Assembly (NCBI GenBank): GCA_016210495.1
Contig: JACQUC010000144.1
Coordinates: 1-56,405, forward strand
DNA length: 56,405 nt
Reading direction: 5' to 3'
Source of the DNA: Chloroflexota bacterium
GTDB lineage: Bacteria; Chloroflexota; FW602-bin22; JACPRP01
Part shown: one piece after another, positions 17,286 to 24,136 of the stretch
Position numbering within the stretch: position 1 is the first letter of the stretch
How the letters are laid out: every line of letters begins with the position of its first letter
Position numbers and translations under genes: made by a program
The notes under the pieces: model-generated
The model's input: only the letters and a program-made list of their open reading frames with translations
What the model was told of the DNA's origin: nothing
Databases searched by the model: none

Positions 17286-18143
17286 ATGATGAATGACACT
17301 CTGACTCTGGTGGGATTCTCGGCCGTCGCCTTCATCGCAGCCACCGTGGCTACGCTAATGGGCTTCGGCATTGGCACCTCGCTTACGCCCTTTTTCGCGC
17401 TGGTCTACCCGACGCACATCGCGGTGACGCTGGTTGCTGTGATCCATTTCTTGAGCAATCTCCTGAGGCTGACATTGTTTCGCCGGCACGTGGACCTGGG
17501 GCTGGTGCGACGCTTCGGCGTCCTGAGCATCGTGGGAGCGTTGGGAGGCTCTTTCGCCCAGGGGTTCATCCAGAGCGACTGGTTGAAGGTCTTGCTGGGG
17601 GTGTTGCTGCTCCTTATGGGAGGCAGCGCTCTCTTGCCGAGTGCATCGGGCTGGCACTTCCCTCGCCGCTTCGATCAGGTCGGTGGACTGGTATCGGGTG
17701 CCCTGGGTGGACTTCTCGGGAATCAGGGCGCCGTTCGCGGCGCTTACCTGGCCAACTACGACGTCCCCAAGGAGTCATTCATCGCCACCGCCGCTCTCAT
17801 CGCCGTTTTCATCGACGCCACGCGTATCCCCGTCTACCTGTTTATTCAATGGGAGCAGATCGCCCTGGCCTGGCCAGTGCTGTTGATCGCGACCATCTCG
17901 GCCTACGTCGGGACCTACCTTGGCCAGAGGCTGGTAGGGCGTGTATCCCAGGCCACCTTTAGGCAGCTCGTCAACGCCATGATCGCCCTCTTTGGTCTGG
18001 TGATGATAGCTCAGGGGACCTGGATGACGGTGGGGCAGATACCGGCGATAGCTCTATCGACGCTATTCGCCCTCGTTCTGCTCCTGGCGGTGATATGGGC
18101 GCGAAGAAGCCCAAAGTCCAGGAAAGAGGCTACCGGCCGATGA
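17286..18143 (+). CDS. TauE/SafE (TSUP) family membrane exporter
   Basis: 285 residues with about eight hydrophobic segments. The N-terminal motif ATVATLMGFGIGTSLTPFFA and the mid-protein GALGGLLGNQGAVRGAYLAN are the two repeated halves typical of the sulfite/organosulfonate exporter family. A GAAGGG site precedes the ATG. It is translationally coupled to a PadR regulator, so export is probably induced by a small molecule. The family moves sulfite, taurine-derived or other organic anions; the actual substrate is unknown. Position after multihaem cytochromes makes a sulfur compound reasonable but not proven. Confidence 0.88.
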   Translation: MMNDTLTLVGFSAVAFIAATVATLMGFGIGTSLTPFFALVYPTHIAVTLVAVIHFLSNLLRLTLFRRHVDLGLVRRFGVLSIVGALGGSFAQGFIQSDWLKVLLGVLLLLMGGSALLPSASGWHFPRRFDQVGGLVSGALGGLLGNQGAVRGAYLANYDVPKESFIATAALIAVFIDATRIPVYLFIQWEQIALAWPVLLIATISAYVGTYLGQRLVGRVSQATFRQLVNAMIALFGLVMIAQGTWMTVGQIPAIALSTLFALVLLLAVIWARRSPKSRKEATGR

Positions 18144-18589
18144 AGAGTCCAAGTGCAAACGATGGTGCCCAGACAAACCCAGGGGTCGATACCACCAGCG
18201 CGGAAGAGGCTTCGGGAGAACCGATGCTGCGCGAGTTCTTCCTTGGGTTTGCCAAGATTCACATACTGCACCACGCTGCTCGCGAATCAGTCTACGGACT
18301 TCAACTGATCGAGGAACTGAGGCGCCACGGCTACCATCTTTCCCCGGGCACGCTTTACCCTGTGCTGCACGGGTTGGAGAAATCAGGCTATCTCACGCGA
18401 GAGGATCGGTTGGTGGGTGGGAAGATCCGCAAGTACTATCGCGCAACGCCCCTGGGCCAGCAGGCGCTGCGCGAGGTGCGGGCAAAGATCGAAGAGCTAG
18501 TTGCCGAGGTCTTGCGCGATGAAGGGCCGGGCAAACTGCCTGAGGCAAAGGAGGTTCCAGGTACCGTGCGAAATACTGCAGAGGCGTAG
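18140..18589 (+). CDS. PadR-family transcriptional regulator
   Basis: 149 residues from the ATG at 18140, which overlaps the exporter stop (ATGA). The winged helix is clear: ILHHAARESVYGLQLIEELR, LSPGTLYPVLHGLEKSGYL and KIRKYYRATPLGQQAL. A disordered N-terminal 30 residues and a C-terminal helix flank it. PadR proteins usually repress their own operon and release DNA on binding a toxic compound; the inverted repeat at 17231-17245 is the likely site. The stop codon TAG is the first part of a GTAGGGGCG repeat. Confidence 0.88.
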   Translation: MKSPSANDGAQTNPGVDTTSAEEASGEPMLREFFLGFAKIHILHHAARESVYGLQLIEELRRHGYHLSPGTLYPVLHGLEKSGYLTREDRLVGGKIRKYYRATPLGQQALREVRAKIEELVAEVLRDEGPGKLPEAKEVPGTVRNTAEA

Positions 18590-18611
18590 GGGCGGACGTC
18601 CGCTGTCCGCC
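18586..18611. repeat. GTAGGGGCG hairpin repeat at the padR stop codon
   Basis: GTAGGGGCG starts at 18586; arms GGCGGAC (18591-18597) and GTCCGCC (18605-18611). The TAG of the repeat is the padR stop. Confidence 0.8.
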
Positions 18612-18694
18612 CTGGGGAGGGGCGGGGCTCAGACATTTCTGCAATCTCGCGTATACCACCGAGTTCCGCTCATCCGGGAGTAAGCCAATATTTG

Positions 18695-18703
18695 TGATAT
18701 ACT
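18695..18703 (+). promoter_or_regulatory. Possible extended -10 promoter of hypF
   Basis: TGATATACT (18695-18703) fits an extended -10 (TGnTATACT-like with TG at 18695-18696). No good -35 is seen. It is about 30 bases from the hypF start. Confidence 0.35.
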
Positions 18704-18733
18704 GAGATTAGCTCAAGCGCAGAAGACTGGTGT

Positions 18734-21367
18734 TTGGAGCGTATGGATATCGAGGGCGGGCACCAGCAGAGCCTCGATAGCCGCGTCCGCGCCCACGTCG
18801 TCGTTCGCGGCGTCGTGCAGGGCGTGGGCTTCCGTCCGTTCGTGCATCGCGTAGCTCAGAAGCACGCGCTGGCTGGATGGGTGCTCAATTCTACCGAGGG
18901 CGTGGAGATCGAGGTCGAGGGCCCAGCCAGCAGAGTCGACGCGTTTCTAAGTGCCCTCTCCACGGACGCGCCGCCACTGGCAAGCGTAGACCACATCGAA
19001 GTGTGTGGCCTGCCTCCGGTTGGCTACGTCTCGTTCTCGATTCTGGCCAGCAACGAAGCGGGACGCGGGACACCACTGGTGTCTGCCGATGTGGCCACGT
19101 GCCCGGACTGCCTCGCCGAGCTTTTCGATGTCCGCGATCGACGCCACGGGTATCCGCTTATCAACTGCACTAACTGCGGCCCACGCTTCACCATAGTAGA
19201 AGGCGTGCCCTACGACAGGCCCAGGACGACGATGAAGGCCTTCGTGATGTGCGGCGAATGTCTACTGGAGTACGGCGACCCGGCAAACCGTCGCTTCCAC
19301 GCCCAGCCCAACGCGTGCCCCCGATGCGGCCCGTCTATCTGGCTACAAAGATCCGACCTCACCACGGAGACACGTCCTTCCCTCGTTTCCTCCCTAAATG
19401 AGGGAAGGACACGGAGACACGGAGATGTCGAGGGGATTTGTGGCCGCGGGCTTCAACCTGCGCCAGGACCTATCGAAGAGGCGAGGTCTCTGCTCCGGTC
19501 CGGGAGGATCGTGGCCGTAAAGGGCCTGGGGGGCTTTCACCTGGCGTGCGACGCCACGGACTCCAACGCGGTGCGCCGGCTACGCGAGCGCAAGCGGCGT
19601 GTGGAGAAGCCGTTTGCCATTATGGTTCGCGATCTTGCCACGGTCGAGCAACTCTGCTTTGTGAGCGGGGCCGAGGCCGGGCTGCTGACCTCGGCGCGGC
19701 GCCCGATCCTGTTGCTGGACCGGCGCCAAGGGTCGCCCGTGGCGCCCGAAGTGGCGCCGGGAAACAAACGGCTGGGGGTTATGCTGCCTTACGCGCCGAT
19801 CCATCATCTGCTTCTGGAGGCCACCGAGGAGGCACGGCTCCACGTGCTGGTCATGACCAGCGGGAACCTGGCCGAGGAGCCCATCTCCAAAGACAACGAC
19901 GAGGCCCTGTCGCGTCTGGGCTCACTGGCGGATGCTTTTCTGCTGCACGACCGCCCGATTCACGTCAGGTGCGACGATTCAGTCACGCAGGTGTTCGACG
20001 GTGAGGAGACTGTTGTGCGCCGCTCGCGGGGCTACGCTCCATTGCCCGTGGCAGTGGAGTGGGAACTGGAACCGGTGCTGGCCTGTGGCGCACAGCTCAA
20101 GAACACCTTCTGTGTCACCAGTGGTAGCTATGCTTTCCTCAGCCAGCACATCGGGGACCTCGACAATCAGGAAGCGCTGGACTTCTTCGCGGAGTCTGTC
20201 GACCACTTCATCCGGATCTTCGACCTGAGCCCCCGGATCGTGGCTCACGATCTGCACCCGGACTATCTGTCGACGCGGTATGCCCTGAGTCGACCAGATA
20301 GACGTCTTCACAAGGATAAAATTCTCGTGGGGTGCGGCCCTCACCCTAGCCCACTCCCAGCCCCGATACATTCCTTGCGACGAGATGTATCGGGGCCAGA
20401 GGGAGAGGGGACGAACGGCCAGCGCTCGAAGACTTGGGGATGGCTTTGTCGCGGATCGGAGGTATTGGACTCACGCGGGGCGCCATCACCGGCGCTCCTG
20501 GCCGTTCAGCACCATCACGCGCACATAGCCAGTTGTATGGCCGAGAACGGGTTGACCCAGCGCGTGATAGGAGTGGCTTTCGATGGCGCCGGTTATGGGA
20601 CGGACGGCACGGTTTGGGGCGGAGAGTTTCTTGTCGCAGACTATCACGACTTTGTCCGCGTGGCCCACCTGAAGCAGGTGCCGATGCCAGGTGGGGAAGC
20701 GGCGATCAGAAAGCCGTATCGTATGGCGCTGAGCCATCTCCTGACTGCTTTTGGCGGCGACCTTCCGGATGTAGACTTCGTCAAGGCGCTCGACCCGCTG
20801 GAGGTGGAGCTGGTCAGGAGGCAGGTCTCGCGGCGGGTCAATTCGCCGATGACGTCGAGCTGTGGACGGCTTTTCGACGCCGTCGCCGCTTTGCTCGGCG
20901 TGCGCGGTGAGATAACCTACGAGGGCCAGGCGGCCATCGATCTGGAAATGCTGGCCGACCCGGCGGTGAGCGAAGGCTACCAGTTTGGGGAGGTGCAGCA
21001 AAGGCCACTGGAGATCGACTCTTCGCCGGTGATCCGGTCCTTGGCGACGGATTTGCGGAGGGGTGTAGACCCGGCGATACTGGCCGCAAGATTTCACAAC
21101 GGCGTGGCGCAGATGATCGTGAGGGTGTGCGACGTCGTCCGCCGAGCCACCGGCCTGGAGGGAGTCTGCCTCAGCGGAGGGGTGTTTCAGAATCGATTTC
21201 TTACGCGGCGGGCGCTGGCCGGACTCCGGGGCGCGGGTTTTACCGTGTACACGCATCACCTGGTGCCGTGCAACGACGGCGGCATCTCGCTCGGGCAGGC
21301 CCTGGTGGCGAGCGAGAGGAGAAAGGAGCTTCACAATGTGCCTGGGCATTCCCGCGCGGATCGTTAG
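18734..21367 (+). CDS. hypF: Carbamoyltransferase HypF, enlarged by in-frame repeat insertions
   Basis: 877 residues; HypF is usually about 750-780. Order: acylphosphatase domain (VRGVVQGVGFRPFVHRVA, about 20-110), two zinc-finger-like units (CPDC...CTNC and CGEC...CPRC, about 122-205), YrdC-like domain (GRIVAVKGLGGFHLACDATD, from about 255), and Kae1-like domain (AVQHHHAHIASCMAENGL, VAFDGAGYGTDGTVWGGEF, LSGGVFQNRFLTRRAL). It makes the thiocyanate-carbamoyl group on HypE from carbamoyl phosphate for the NiFe-hydrogenase CN ligands. The extra length sits at residues about 208-245 and 534-585, between domains, where the DNA is made of dispersed repeats. The frame stays open and core motifs are intact. 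TTG 18734 or ATG 18743 may be the start. Confidence 0.93.
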   Translation: MERMDIEGGHQQSLDSRVRAHVVVRGVVQGVGFRPFVHRVAQKHALAGWVLNSTEGVEIEVEGPASRVDAFLSALSTDAPPLASVDHIEVCGLPPVGYVSFSILASNEAGRGTPLVSADVATCPDCLAELFDVRDRRHGYPLINCTNCGPRFTIVEGVPYDRPRTTMKAFVMCGECLLEYGDPANRRFHAQPNACPRCGPSIWLQRSDLTTETRPSLVSSLNEGRTRRHGDVEGICGRGLQPAPGPIEEARSLLRSGRIVAVKGLGGFHLACDATDSNAVRRLRERKRRVEKPFAIMVRDLATVEQLCFVSGAEAGLLTSARRPILLLDRRQGSPVAPEVAPGNKRLGVMLPYAPIHHLLLEATEEARLHVLVMTSGNLAEEPISKDNDEALSRLGSLADAFLLHDRPIHVRCDDSVTQVFDGEETVVRRSRGYAPLPVAVEWELEPVLACGAQLKNTFCVTSGSYAFLSQHIGDLDNQEALDFFAESVDHFIRIFDLSPRIVAHDLHPDYLSTRYALSRPDRRLHKDKILVGCGPHPSPLPAPIHSLRRDVSGPEGEGTNGQRSKTWGWLCRGSEVLDSRGAPSPALLAVQHHHAHIASCMAENGLTQRVIGVAFDGAGYGTDGTVWGGEFLVADYHDFVRVAHLKQVPMPGGEAAIRKPYRMALSHLLTAFGGDLPDVDFVKALDPLEVELVRRQVSRRVNSPMTSSCGRLFDAVAALLGVRGEITYEGQAAIDLEMLADPAVSEGYQFGEVQQRPLEIDSSPVIRSLATDLRRGVDPAILAARFHNGVAQMIVRVCDVVRRATGLEGVCLSGGVFQNRFLTRRALAGLRGAGFTVYTHHLVPCNDGGISLGQALVASERRKELHNVPGHSRADR
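19359..19470. repeat. Composite repeat inside hypF (insertion 1)
   Basis: TCACCACGGAGACACG (from 19359) and ACACGGAGACACGGAG (from 19409) flank a hairpin with exact arms GTCCTTCCCTC (19374-19384) and GAGGGAAGGAC (19400-19410). It continues into GCCGCGGGCTTCAACCTGCG, like the stretch at about 51251 (GCCGAAGGCTTTAGCCTGCG). The CACCACGGAGACACGGAG unit recurs at 54332-54358. All of it is translated within HypF. Confidence 0.75.
20336..20424. repeat. Nested repeat inside hypF (insertion 2)
   Basis: GGCCCTCACCCTAGCCC on the left and CAGAGGGAGAGGGGAC on the right match, in reverse complement, the intergenic element at 54438-54484. Between them lies a 39-base insert with exact arms GCCCCGATACAT (20360-20371) and ATGTATCGGGGC (20385-20396) that the 54.4-kb copy lacks. 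Confidence 0.85.
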
Positions 21368-21569
21368 CCTGGGAGACGGCTCTGGCGCTGAGGTCGAGGT
21401 GGGCGGCGTGCGGCGTGAGGCGGACCTCACGCTCGTGCCCGAGGCGCGCGTGGGGGACTATGTGCTGATCCACGTGGGCTACGCCATCCAGCGTATCGAC
21501 GAGGCCGCTGCCCTCGAAACCCTCCGACTGCTCCGGCAGGTGTTGGGGATCGAAGATGAGGTTCATTGA
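21336..21569 (+). CDS. hypC: Hydrogenase maturation chaperone HypC
   Basis: 77 residues beginning MCLGIPARIVSL, with the essential Cys2. HypC carries the Fe(CN)2CO unit between the HypD scaffold and the hydrogenase large subunit. It overlaps the end of hypF (start 31 bases inside it, AAAGGAG upstream) and overlaps hypD, so the set is translated as one operon. Confidence 0.95.
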   Translation: MCLGIPARIVSLGDGSGAEVEVGGVRREADLTLVPEARVGDYVLIHVGYAIQRIDEAAALETLRLLRQVLGIEDEVH

Positions 21570-22683
21570 CGAGTATCGCGACGGAGAGCTGGGGCAGAGG
21601 TTGTTGCGGAGCCTGCGTGCCAGTGTAGAAGGACGACCGGCGCTACGCTTTATGGAGGTCTGTGGCACGCACACGGTCTCGATCTTCCGCAGTGGGCTGC
21701 GGCCCGCCCTGCCGCCGGAAATCTCACTGCTCTCAGGCCCCGGGTGTCCGGTTTGTGTCACGCCACAGAGGGACATCGACAAGGCCATCGAGTTGGCCGG
21801 CAGACCGGAAGTGGTGCTGGTCACTTTTGGCGACATGCTGAGGGTACCGGGCACCCGCACGAGCCTCGAAACCGAAAGGGCAAGGGGCGCGGAGGTGAGA
21901 ATCGTCTACAGCCCGGGCGATGCCCTGGGCATCGCCGAGCGCCAGAAGAGTAAGAAGGTGGTCTTCTTCGGCGTCGGCTTCGAGACCACGGCTCCGGCGG
22001 TAGCTCTGGTCGTCCGGGAGGCCCAGCGTCGCGGGCTTGACAATTTTTTCCTGCTCTCCGTCCACAAGCTTATTCCTCCCGCTTTGAGGGCGCTCCTGGA
22101 TGGTCCTTGCTGTAGGGACGTTGCACGCAACGTCCCTACAGCAAGGACCGCCATCGACGGGTTCATCCTGCCCGGACACGTCAGCGCCATCATTGGCGCC
22201 GACGCCTACTCTTTTCTTGGGAACGACTATCGACGCCCGGGGGTGGTCACCGGCTTCGAGCCGCTGGACGTGCTCCAGGGCATATCTATGCTTGTACACA
22301 TGCTGGCCGACGGCAGGAAAGGGGTGGCCGTTCAGTATCGCCGGGCGGTGACAAACGAGGGGAATCTGGTGGCCCAGAGGGTGCTGGCGGAGGTCTTCGA
22401 GCCCGTGAACGCGACCTGGCGCGGCCTCGGCGAAATCCCCCTGAGCGGACTGGCTTTGCGACAGGAATACGCCGACGTGGATGCCGAGAGGGTATTCGAC
22501 ATCCACGTCGGCTACAGCAGTGAGCCGGCAGGGTGCAGTTGCGGCGAGATGCTGCGGGGCGTCAAACAGCCGTACGAATGCGGCTTATTCGCCACCGCCT
22601 GCACGCCGGATCACCCCATCGGGCCTTGCATGGTCTCGTCCGAGGGCACGTGCGCGGCATACTATCAGTACGGCGAGCGCTAG
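21556..22683 (+). CDS. hypD: Hydrogenase maturation scaffold HypD, with an in-frame palindrome
   Basis: 375 residues. FMEVCGTHTVSIFRSGL, LSGPGCPVCVTP and VFFGVGFETTAPA are the conserved scaffold motifs; the C-terminal Fe-S cysteines are present (CSCGEM, then TACTPDHPIGPCMVSSEGTC). HypD receives cyanide from HypE and assembles Fe(CN)2CO with HypC. Residues 183-198 (GPCCRDVARNVPTART) are encoded exactly by a 48-base perfect inverted repeat. Relatives have only a short turn between the ALRALL helix and IDGFILPGHVS, so this is an added surface loop that brings two further cysteines. All catalytic motifs are intact, so function is probably kept. Confidence 0.94.
   Translation: MRFIDEYRDGELGQRLLRSLRASVEGRPALRFMEVCGTHTVSIFRSGLRPALPPEISLLSGPGCPVCVTPQRDIDKAIELAGRPEVVLVTFGDMLRVPGTRTSLETERARGAEVRIVYSPGDALGIAERQKSKKVVFFGVGFETTAPAVALVVREAQRRGLDNFFLLSVHKLIPPALRALLDGPCCRDVARNVPTARTAIDGFILPGHVSAIIGADAYSFLGNDYRRPGVVTGFEPLDVLQGISMLVHMLADGRKGVAVQYRRAVTNEGNLVAQRVLAEVFEPVNATWRGLGEIPLSGLALRQEYADVDAERVFDIHVGYSSEPAGCSCGEMLRGVKQPYECGLFATACTPDHPIGPCMVSSEGTCAAYYQYGER
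22102..22149. repeat. 48-bp perfect inverted repeat inside hypD, GTAGGGACGTTGC family
   Basis: Left arm 22102-22124 and right arm 22127-22149 are exact 23-base complements around AC. The core GTAGGGACGTTGC / GCAACGTCCCTAC is shared with 14309-14338 and 15897-15954; the outer GGTCCTTGCT / AGCAAGGACC is specific to this copy. It begins on a codon boundary and is 16 codons long. Confidence 0.95.
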
Positions 22684-22691
22684 GCTGTACC

Positions 22692-22720
22692 ACCCGTAGC
22701 CGCACCTTTCAAGGTGCGCC
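22692..22720. repeat. Dispersed palindromic repeat, GCACCTT-AAGGTGC family
   Basis: ACCCGTAGCC precedes arms GCACCTT (22702-22708) and AAGGTGC (22711-22717). Opposite orientation to the copy at 10166-10195. It occupies the short hypD-hypE gap. Confidence 0.7.
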
Positions 22721-22817
22721 GGGGCCGTTGCCTAGGCGTGGTGCACCCGACGGTACGCCATCGGCGTGCCCGTAACAGCCGGCATCTTACCTACCGATTA
22801 CGAACTTGGGGATGGCA

Positions 22818-23840
22818 ATGTCAGATCGATACAGTCAAGACAGGGTCTTGCTTGCCCACGGTGGCGGCGGCAGAATGAGCCAGCAGCTAATCAGGCGAAT
22901 CTTTCTGCGCTCGTTCGGCAGCACGACGCTGCACCGCCTCGACGATTGCGCCGTGATCGAGCGCCAGACTGGACGCTTGGCCCTGAGCACGGATTCATTC
23001 GTGGTGAAACCGCTGTTCTTTCCGGGCGGGGACATCGGCAAGCTTGCCGTCTACGGCACCGTGAACGATCTGTCGATGTCGGGTGCTACACCTCTGTATC
23101 TTTCGGCTGCGTTTGTCCTCGAAGAGGGCTTCCCAATCGCCGATCTAACAAGGATCGCGGATAGCATGGGTGAGGCGGCGAGAGAGGTTGGCGCGGAGAT
23201 CGTAGCCGGAGATACCAAGGTCGTCGAGTCGGGCAAGGCCGACGAGGTCTTCATCACCACGACTGGCCTGGGTCTGGTTCCTGAGGGCGTCTCGATCTTC
23301 GCTTCCGGCGCCAGAGCCGGCGACAAGATCATTCTGAGCGGCACGATCGGCGACCACGGGATCGCCGTGCTGAGCAAGCGCGAAGGCTTTCGGTTCAGTG
23401 CCGAGATCGAGAGCGATTGCGCGCCCCTAACCGGCCTGGTGCAGAGGATGCTCGGATTGAGCAAGGAAATCCACTGCCTGCGCGATCCGACGCGTGGTGG
23501 GCTGGCCACAGCCCTCAACGAGCTGGCGGCGCAGTCGGGGGTGGCGATGCGGATTTTTGAGGGGGCCATTTTGGTACGCGACGAGGTGCGCGCCGCCTGC
23601 GAGCTGTTGGGCTACGATCCGCTTTATGTTGCCAACGAAGGGAAGCTTGTGGCCGTCGTCGCGCCCGGGGTGGCGGTGGCGATGGTCGACAAGATGCGGC
23701 AGGAGCCAAACGGCCGTGACGCCACCATCATCGGCGAAGTCTTGGAAGGGCCGGCGGGGCGAGTATCGATGGCCACGCGAATCGGCGGCACCCGCATTGT
23801 CGATATGCTCAGCGGCGAGCTGCTGCCGCGGATTTGCTGA
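22818..23840 (+). CDS. hypE: Carbamoyl-dehydratase HypE
   Basis: About 340 residues from ATG 22818 (GGGGA 5 bases upstream; ATG 22812 and TTG 22806 are alternatives). VLLAHGGGGRMSQQLI, the AIR-synthase-like core (LSTDSFVVKPLFFPGGDIG, DPTRGGLATALNELA) and the C-terminal ELLPRIC with the terminal Cys that is carbamoylated by HypF are all present. It dehydrates the thiocarboxamide to thiocyanate for the Fe-CN ligands. Last gene of the hypFCDE set; hypA, hypB and hydrogenase subunits are not in this window. Confidence 0.95.
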   Translation: MSDRYSQDRVLLAHGGGGRMSQQLIRRIFLRSFGSTTLHRLDDCAVIERQTGRLALSTDSFVVKPLFFPGGDIGKLAVYGTVNDLSMSGATPLYLSAAFVLEEGFPIADLTRIADSMGEAAREVGAEIVAGDTKVVESGKADEVFITTTGLGLVPEGVSIFASGARAGDKIILSGTIGDHGIAVLSKREGFRFSAEIESDCAPLTGLVQRMLGLSKEIHCLRDPTRGGLATALNELAAQSGVAMRIFEGAILVRDEVRAACELLGYDPLYVANEGKLVAVVAPGVAVAMVDKMRQEPNGRDATIIGEVLEGPAGRVSMATRIGGTRIVDMLSGELLPRIC

Positions 23841-23870
23841 TTGCCCAGAATCATCTCGCTGTGCTATAAT
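23841..23870 (+). promoter_or_regulatory. Promoter of secG
   Basis: TTGCCC (23841-23846), 18-base spacer, TATAAT (23865-23870), starting directly after the hypE stop codon. Confidence 0.7.
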
Positions 23871-23896
23871 CATCTTCGTCAAAGTGGAGGTGTTCG

Positions 23897-24133
23897 TTGT
23901 TCACGTATCTAAACATCGTCCAGATAATCATCTCAGTTGTGCTAACGGTCGTGGTCTTGCTTCAGTCGAAGGGGGCGGGCTTCAGCGGCACGTTCAGTTC
24001 CGATTCGTCTGTTTTCAGGACACGGCGGGGCGTGGAGAAGACCCTGTTCGACTTCACGGTAGTCCTGGCGGTCGTCTTCGTCATCGTGTCCATCATCAGC
24101 GTGCTATCTGCAAAGGGAGTGCAGGTTGGCTAG
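23897..24133 (+). CDS. secG: Preprotein translocase subunit SecG
   Basis: 78 residues from TTG at 23897 (GGAGG at 23886-23890). Two membrane helices (about 4-22 and 50-72) flank the loop QSKGAGFSGTFSSDSSVFRTRRGVEK, the SecG signature whose core is QSKGAGF. It supports the SecYEG channel. The next gene starts 4 bases after its stop. Confidence 0.93.
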   Translation: MFTYLNIVQIIISVVLTVVVLLQSKGAGFSGTFSSDSSVFRTRRGVEKTLFDFTVVLAVVFVIVSIISVLSAKGVQVG

Positions 24134-24136
24134 ACG

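Noticed and set aside
14309..22149. CRISPR-like repeats
   Set aside because: The repeated palindromes are scattered singly with no regular spacers and no cas genes.
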